Positions 7,523 to 13,721 of a stretch of 13,721 bases of DNA are shown in pieces. The position numbers and the translations under genes were made by a program. The stretch is from Gammaproteobacteria bacterium (GTDB taxonomy: Bacteria; Pseudomonadota; Gammaproteobacteria; Enterobacterales; Alteromonadaceae). The DNA lies in the NCBI GenBank assembly GCA_023380515.1, contig JAMCRH010000309.1, forward strand, positions 6,627 through 20,347, read 5' to 3'. Numbering within the stretch: position 1 is the stretch's first letter; every line of letters begins with the position of its first letter. The notes beneath the pieces are model-generated. The model was given only the letters and a program-made list of their open reading frames with translations. It had not been told where the DNA came from and did not search any database.

Positions 7523-8162
7523 CGCCCGTATCGGGTATTCCGCCTGCGTCTGAGCCTGCTTCTGGGCCGGTTAAGGCAAAACATGGTATTTCCTTGCCTT
7601 TCGCTAATGCTGGCAACCAATGTTCCTTTTGTTCCATCGTGCCATAGTGGGTCAGTAGTTCACCGGGACCGAGGGAGTTGGGCACCATAACCGTCACTGC
7701 TGCTGAAAGCGATCGGGTGGCAATTCGCGATACAATGTGCGAATTGGCGCTTGCCGAGAAATCTAACCCGCCGTACTCTTTACCGATAATCATGGCAAAG
7801 AACCGGTGCTCTTTTAAATGCGCCCATACCTCAGGCGGCAAGTCATGCCCCTCGGTATTAATTTTGAAGTCGTCGAGCATGGCGAGTAACTGCTCAAGCG
7901 GTCCATCGATAAAGGCTTGCTCGTCGGCCGAAAATTGGTGTGGTTTGGTTTTTAGCAGCTTAAACCAGTCTGGGCGACCGGAAAAAAGCTCACCATCCCA
8001 CCAGACGTCTCCTGCTTCCATCGCCTCACGCTCAGTTGACGACATGGGTGGTAGAATCGTCTTGAAAATCCGGAATACTGGTTTCGAAATCAGGCTCCGG
8101 CGAATATCAGGTACGCCAAACACAATCAGCGCGGCGACCAATAAAATAAGTAATATGGACAT
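7491..8162 (-). pseudogene. fadE: FadE N-terminal fragment (223 aa)
   Basis: This part of the broken gene encodes a hydrophobic N-terminal membrane segment (residues 1-17, SILLILLVAALIVFG) and the acyl-CoA dehydrogenase N-terminal helical domain (about 80-185, with FFAMIIGKEYGGLDFSA and PNSLGPGELL). It ends just inside the middle domain (CFALTGPEAGSDAGGIPDTG, ending at Gly213). Residues 214-223 come from the shifted frame. The fragment lacks the FAD-binding C-terminal helices and the catalytic region, so it should not be an active enzyme. Confidence 0.85.
7501..7530. repeat. 8-bp direct repeat bracketing the fadE insertion
   Basis: On the plus strand CGCCCGTA occurs at 7501-7508 and again at 7523-7530, separated by the 14 nt GCTACTGTTTTGGG (7509-7522). 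The intact FadE reading frame needs only one copy of the 8-mer and none of the 14 nt. Confidence 0.95.
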
Positions 8163-8213
8163 AATGCAACTCCTTCAATGCCCTTGCGCAATAGGTCTAA
8201 TTTAAATAATAGC

Positions 8214-8861
8214 CTAGTTTTTCGCTTCTGGATCGACCGCAGCAATGCCCGCGGCAACGAATGGTAGTAACTTGAGAAAGGTTTCTTCAGCTTGCGTCGC
8301 TTCACCAAAGTCAGCCAACGCAATTTCACGTAATGCTTGACCTGACACCTGCGCAAACAGCATAGCGCCCAAACTAAAATGCAAACGCCAAAACAGTGTT
8401 TTGCGACTCAAATGTGGGTTAGCCGTTTGAATCATCTCAAAGAAACGCTGCACGACATGACCATAATGAGTCATAGTAAATTTGCGCAAATGCCCTTGAA
8501 TTTCACTGTAAGCATAGCCGAGTAGACGCAAATAAATAACCGGGCCGTCGAGACGGACTTGGCGCAATGCAATTAACGGCTGAGTTATGCACGCCAACAC
8601 ATCGGTCGTGGTGTACGTTGACTGCTCTCCAAGTCGCTGCAACTCAGTTTCTAGCGCTGGCATGAACACCATCTGATAGCGCGCCATAACCGCCTGAATT
8701 AACGACTTTTTGGACCCAAAATGGTAATTCACCGACGCTAAGTTAACGTCAGCCTCAGAAGTAATTTGTCGCAGCGATGTTTGCTCGAAGCCATGTTCGG
8801 AAAACAGCTTCTCTGCCGCTAGAATGATTTTGTCTTTGGTTTTGACCACGACGCGTGGCAC
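8214..8861 (-). CDS. psrA: TetR family regulator, PsrA-like (fatty-acid degradation)
   Basis: TetR-type repressor of 215 residues. The N-terminal DNA-binding domain spans about residues 8-56, with the HTH recognition region VNLASVNYHFGSK at about 39-51. The C-terminal half is a helical ligand and dimerisation domain. The HTH resembles PsrA of Pseudomonas and Shewanella, which senses long-chain fatty acids or acyl-CoAs and controls beta-oxidation genes. The position 51 bp upstream of fadE on the same strand fits that role. The annotated start is a GTG at 8861, with GAGG overlapping or abutting it. An in-frame GTG at 8849, with GAGG about 11 nt upstream, is a credible alternative. A palindromic operator candidate lies just upstream. 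The family call is firm; the psrA name is by resemblance and context. Confidence 0.8.
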   Translation of the reverse strand: MPRVVVKTKDKIILAAEKLFSEHGFEQTSLRQITSEADVNLASVNYHFGSKKSLIQAVMARYQMVFMPALETELQRLGEQSTYTTTDVLACITQPLIALRQVRLDGPVIYLRLLGYAYSEIQGHLRKFTMTHYGHVVQRFFEMIQTANPHLSRKTLFWRLHFSLGAMLFAQVSGQALREIALADFGEATQAEETFLKLLPFVAAGIAAVDPEAKN

Positions 8862-8871
8862 CTCGCATTTA

Positions 8872-8883
8872 AAACGTACGTTT
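8872..8883. promoter_or_regulatory. Candidate PsrA operator palindrome
   Basis: AAACGTACGTTT is a perfect 12-bp palindrome 11 bp upstream of the regulator's GTG. The AAAC-N4-GTTT pattern fits the half-sites described for Pseudomonas PsrA. A partial second copy of its core (AACGTAC) lies at 8900-8906, inside the candidate promoter. This suggests autoregulation of psrA and control of the downstream fadE; binding is inferred. Confidence 0.55.
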
Positions 8884-8895
8884 AATTTAGCTTGA

Positions 8896-8923
8896 ATTTA
8901 ACGTACTTCAGAGGTACCAGCAA
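8896..8923 (-). promoter_or_regulatory. Possible psrA-fadE promoter
   Basis: On the minus strand a -35-like TTGCTG (8918-8923) is followed after 16 bp by a -10-like TTAAAT (8896-8901). Transcription would begin just before the palindrome at 8872-8883, a sensible position for repression. Both boxes are imperfect. Confidence 0.35.
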
Positions 8924-8937
8924 GTCCGATGTGCATG

Positions 8938-8963
8938 AGCCCTGAGCTAGAATACTTAGGGCT
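8938..8963 (-). terminator. Hairpin downstream of kdsA (weak terminator candidate)
   Basis: AGCCCT (8938-8943) pairs with AGGGCT (8958-8963), with two further pairs after a mismatch, 20 bp past the kdsA stop. No U-run follows on the minus strand, so intrinsic termination is doubtful. It may only stabilise the mRNA end. Confidence 0.3.
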
Positions 8964-8982
8964 TTGCTGTTCTTTGATACGA

Positions 8983-11369
<2,387 letters not shown>

Positions 11370-11466
11370 GATGGTTGTCCTTTCGTTTTATCGTCACACT
11401 GCATCGGCATTAAACTAAATGCGTCAATATGCTTGCAGTATAGTTACTCATTCAATATCTCACAGC
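11370..11466. other. Gap between prmC and the response regulator gene
   Basis: On the minus strand this 97-bp gap holds a -10-like TATACT (11437-11442) without a good -35, and a lone TTGACG further downstream without a -10 at proper spacing. No terminator hairpin follows prmC, so read-through from the hemA-prfA-prmC operon is possible. Confidence 0.4.
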
Positions 11467-12348
11467 TTAATCGTGAATTCTATGGATAACATGGCTGCCG
11501 CACCAACGAGCACCAGTGACCCGCTCGAGCCCAGCATAATCAAGCCACGTTTTCGCGTTTTCGTAACCGGCGTTGGTCAGAATCGTACGAAGAGCTTGCC
11601 CTTGTTCACAACCATGCTCAAACAGTAGCCAACCGCCTGCGACCAAGTAGTCTGGTGCACGACGAATAATCGCTTGATAGTCCGCAAAGCCTTGTGCGTC
11701 GGCGACTAACGCAGACTGGGGTTCAAAACGAACATCCCCTTGCTGCAAGTGCGGATCGTCTGCAGCTAAATAAGGTGGATTACTGACAATCAACTGGAAT
11801 TGTTGCGCCGCAGCGATTGCTTGAAACCAGTCACTTTCTCGTACTTGCAAGGTCTGCTGTTGTGATGTGCTTAATAGCCGTTCAGCGTTACGTTTTGCAA
11901 GAGCTACTGCGGCAGGCACTTTGTCAACAGCTGTGATACGCCATTGCGGTCGTTCGGTTTTCAATGCAATCGCAATCGCGCCGGTTCCAGTACCTAACTC
12001 TAAAATTTCGGCGGGTTGGTCTGCAAGCAACGACAAAGCGGTTTCAACCAATACTTCAGTATCGGGGCGCGGTATCAGTGTGCTTGAGGATACTTCGAAC
12101 GGCAGTGACCAGAACTCGCGGTTGCCGGTCAAATAGGCCACTGGCTCACCTTGCAATCGACGCTGCAATAATTTGTCGAACTGCTCATGCGCTGCGGCGC
12201 TTAATGTTTGATCCGGCCACGTATACAAATAACTGCGCTCGACGCCCAACACGAACATAAGTAATACTTGGGCATCAAGTTGAGGCGTGTCGAAACCAGC
12301 AACGGTCAACGCTGCCGTTGCTTGCTTTAATACGCGTTCAATTGACAT
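11467..12348 (-). CDS. prmC: Release factor glutamine methyltransferase PrmC (HemK)
   Basis: SAM-dependent methyltransferase that N5-methylates the glutamine of the GGQ motif in release factors, here the PrfA encoded just upstream. Counted from the ATG at 12348 the protein has 293 residues. It has a helical N-terminal substrate domain, the family motif IPRPDTE at 92-98, the SAM-binding ELGTGTGAIA at 117-126 and the catalytic NPPY at 190-193, which contacts the target glutamine amide. The frame also opens at a GTG at 12357, three codons earlier; MSIERVLKQ is the more typical start, and neither has a strong ribosome site. It follows the prfA stop closely (18 bp, or 9 bp with the GTG), indicating an operon with translational coupling. 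Confidence 0.96.
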   Translation of the reverse strand: MSIERVLKQATAALTVAGFDTPQLDAQVLLMFVLGVERSYLYTWPDQTLSAAAHEQFDKLLQRRLQGEPVAYLTGNREFWSLPFEVSSSTLIPRPDTEVLVETALSLLADQPAEILELGTGTGAIAIALKTERPQWRITAVDKVPAAVALAKRNAERLLSTSQQQTLQVRESDWFQAIAAAQQFQLIVSNPPYLAADDPHLQQGDVRFEPQSALVADAQGFADYQAIIRRAPDYLVAGGWLLFEHGCEQGQALRTILTNAGYENAKTWLDYAGLERVTGARWCGSHVIHRIHD

Positions 12349-12366
12349 GACGAGCACCGACGATAA

Positions 12367-13461
12367 TTACTCACCACCATCCGCCAGTGCTGCTAACTGA
12401 TCCGCCTGGTGTTCTTGAATAATCGGCTCGAGTAACAAGTTTAATGAGCCTTCTAACACTTCATCTAAACGATAAAGAGTTAAGTTGATACGATGGTCAG
12501 TGACCCGGCCTTGAGGGTAATTATAGGTGCGAATCCGCTCTGACCGGTCACCACTGCCGACCAGTGAACGACGTGTGCTTGCCTCGGCAGCTTGCCGTTT
12601 AGCGTCTTCAGCTGCCTGTAAACGTGCCACTAACACGGACATCGCTTTCGCTTTGTTTTTGTGTTGTGACCGTTCGTCCTGACATTCCACCACAACACCT
12701 GTCGGAATGTGAGTCAGGCGGACTGCTGAATCAGTCCGGTTAACGTGCTGACCACCAGCGCCAGACGCTCGATAGGTATCAATTCGCAAGTCAGCTGGGT
12801 TGATTTCAATTGCTTCTGCTTCTGGGATTTCTGGTAATACAGCCACGGTACAGGCCGAGGTGTGAATTCGACCCTGCGACTCAGTTTCTGGAACACGTTG
12901 AACCCGGTGTCCACCTGACTCAAACTTTAACTGGCCATAAGCGCCGTCGCCTTGAACGTGCATGATAATCTCTTTATAACCACCATGTTCACCCTCGTTC
13001 GCACTAATCACGGTTGTGCGCCAACTATTGCGCTCAGCATAACGGCTGTACATACGAAACACATCGCCCGCAAAAATAGCTGCTTCATCACCACCTGCCC
13101 CTGCACGAATCTCAACGTAGCATGCCCGATCGTCGTTCGGATCTTTTGGTAGCAACAGAATTTGCAGTTCGTCAGTTAATTGGCTTTGCGTTGCCTTTGC
13201 AGCGGTCACTTCTTCTTCGGCGAGCTCGCGCAATTCTGCATCGCCTTCGCTCAACATCTCTTGTGCTGTCACTAAATCTTCCGCGGCTTGCTGATAGGCG
13301 CGAAAACATTTTACGGTTTCTTCTAAATGCGCGTACTCTTTCGAAAGCGCACGAAACTTGTCCTGATTACTAATAATGGTCGGATCGCCAAGGAGCACTT
13401 CAAGTTCTTCGTGACGTTCCAGTAAGCCTTCTAATTTGCTTACTAATGAAGCTTTTAGCAT
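12367..13461 (-). CDS. prfA: Peptide chain release factor 1 (RF1)
   Basis: Recognises UAG and UAA stop codons in the ribosomal A site and triggers release of the finished protein. From the ATG at 13461 it has 364 residues, close to the 360 of E. coli. It carries the codon-recognition PxT motif as PET (residues 191-193, in [14 protein letters not shown]) and the catalytic GGQ (236-238, in SGAGGQHVN), whose Gln238 is the PrmC target. The C-terminal [13 protein letters not shown] and [13 protein letters not shown] are typical. The frame also opens at a TTG one codon earlier, but AGGAA 6 nt before the ATG supports 13461. The hemA stop lies 3 bp upstream of this start, so hemA and prfA are coupled. 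Confidence 0.98.
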   Translation of the reverse strand: MLKASLVSKLEGLLERHEELEVLLGDPTIISNQDKFRALSKEYAHLEETVKCFRAYQQAAEDLVTAQEMLSEGDAELRELAEEEVTAAKATQSQLTDELQILLLPKDPNDDRACYVEIRAGAGGDEAAIFAGDVFRMYSRYAERNSWRTTVISANEGEHGGYKEIIMHVQGDGAYGQLKFESGGHRVQRVPETESQGRIHTSACTVAVLPEIPEAEAIEINPADLRIDTYRASGAGGQHVNRTDSAVRLTHIPTGVVVECQDERSQHKNKAKAMSVLVARLQAAEDAKRQAAEASTRRSLVGSGDRSERIRTYNYPQGRVTDHRINLTLYRLDEVLEGSLNLLLEPIIQEHQADQLAALADGGE

Positions 13462-13464
13462 CAA

Positions 13465-13721
13465 TTATTCCTGTGCATTTTCGTTAAGTAATTTCTGATA
13501 AGCCGCCAGTGCCGACAAGTCTTTCTGTTTGCCCGCTTCTTGAATCGCTCGGGTTGGCTTATGCATTAAAGTATTGGTTAGTCGCTGAGTCAATTCTTGC
13601 ACCACTTGCTGTGGGTCTTTTCCTGCTTGCAAGGCAATTAGCGCTCGTTCTTTCAGTTGCTCAGCGATATCATTATTTTGTTGCCGATATTGTCGCAATA
13701 AATCGATACTATTTAGACTTT
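13465..13721 (-). CDS. hemA: Glutamyl-tRNA reductase HemA (C-terminal part only)
   Basis: The frame is open to the right edge, so only the last 85 residues are seen. They form the C-terminal dimerisation helices of glutamyl-tRNA reductase, which reduces glutamyl-tRNA to glutamate-1-semialdehyde at the start of heme and tetrapyrrole synthesis. Recognisable parts are LLRQYRQQNNDIAEQL, QELTQRLTNTLMHKPTRAIQEA and the short tail LSALAAYQKLLNENAQE, which resemble the end of E. coli HemA. The catalytic cysteine and NADPH domain lie outside the window. The identification is strengthened by the directly following prfA and prmC, the standard gammaproteobacterial order. Confidence 0.93.
   Translation of the reverse strand, partial: SLNSIDLLRQYRQQNNDIAEQLKERALIALQAGKDPQQVVQELTQRLTNTLMHKPTRAIQEAGKQKDLSALAAYQKLLNENAQE
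13468..13472 (-). promoter_or_regulatory. Ribosome binding site of prfA
   Basis: AGGAA on the minus strand lies 6 nt before the ATG at 13461 and inside the last codons of hemA. It favours ATG over the adjacent TTG. Confidence 0.6.

Larger units (their letters stand above)
5825..8162 (-). pseudogene. fadE: Acyl-CoA dehydrogenase FadE, frameshifted by a 22-nt insertion
   Basis: FadE catalyses the first, FAD-dependent oxidation step of fatty-acid beta-oxidation at the inner membrane. The gene is split into two frames that together give an almost complete FadE. The first frame runs 8162 to 7491 and the second continues from about 7501 to 5825. The break follows IPDTG. There, a 22-nt insertion (7501-7522, or equivalently 7509-7530) shifts the frame by one base, adds ten foreign residues (AQNSSYGRRV) and then a stop. 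Removing the 22 nt in thought gives DTGVVCKGEF, which matches E. coli DTGIVCMGEW, and a 771-residue protein against 814 in E. coli. No other stop or frameshift was seen, so the lesion looks recent. The ATG at 8162 has GGAG upstream. The gene lies 51 bp after the PsrA-like regulator gene and is probably co-transcribed with it. Confidence 0.9.

Noticed and set aside
7501..7530. Insertion-sequence footprint with an 8-bp target duplication
   Set aside because: The 14 nt between the repeats is an inverted copy of nearby fadE sequence, which a transposon scar would not give; template switching explains all parts.
5825..8162. Two overlapping genes encoding a natural split acyl-CoA dehydrogenase
   Set aside because: The junction falls inside the middle domain, the second start (GTG at 7498) lacks a ribosome site, and removal of the duplicated 22 nt restores a perfect FadE frame.
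11867..12260. Plus-strand open frames inside prmC and others inside rr, kdsA, fadE and nagZ
   Set aside because: They are antisense shadows of well-supported genes, with no ribosome sites or domain content.

Overview
The window reads as chromosomal DNA of a marine-type gammaproteobacterium. The protein sequences look like Idiomarina/Pseudidiomarina or a close Alteromonadales relative, but this is recognition from memory, not a search. Supporting signs are a class I (metal-independent) KdsA, a FadE-type long acyl-CoA dehydrogenase with a PsrA-like TetR neighbour, a 223-residue QueE of the enterobacterial length, and the conserved hemA-prfA-prmC order. No plasmid, phage, insertion sequence, CRISPR array, rRNA or tRNA is visible. 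Coding density is high and the largest gene-free gap is 235 bp (4092-4326).

Left part (1-3083). On the minus strand, a small Flp-like prepilin gene (1201-1521) is followed 2 bp later by a TadG-like pilus-assembly gene that runs off the left edge. Next come queE (minus) and queC (plus), divergently arranged, which make preQ0 for queuosine. queC converges on nagZ.

Middle part (3084-8861). nagZ (peptidoglycan recycling, minus) diverges from a plus-strand gene for a lipid-anchored S41 family protease with a PDZ domain. A strong bidirectional terminator (5734-5776) separates that gene from the convergent fadE. fadE is broken. A 22-nt insertion near position 7501-7522 shifts the reading frame. The insertion has the structure of a replication template switch: an 8-bp direct repeat flanks a 14-nt segment that is an exact inverted copy of sequence about 100 bp away in the same gene. 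A TetR regulator resembling PsrA lies just upstream of fadE, behind a perfect 12-bp palindrome that is a good candidate for its own operator.

Right part (8983-13721). All genes are on the minus strand and are read from right to left: hemA (3' end only), prfA, prmC, a response regulator with REC, DUF3369 and a decayed HD-GYP-like tail, then kdsA. HemA starts tetrapyrrole synthesis, PrfA is release factor 1, PrmC methylates the GGQ glutamine of PrfA, and KdsA makes the KDO precursor for lipopolysaccharide. The response regulator sits between prmC and kdsA, and no sirB1-type gene is present there.

Most of the window is ordinary housekeeping DNA. The item most worth a second look is the template-switch lesion in fadE. 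I found no convincing evidence of a wholly new multi-gene system.
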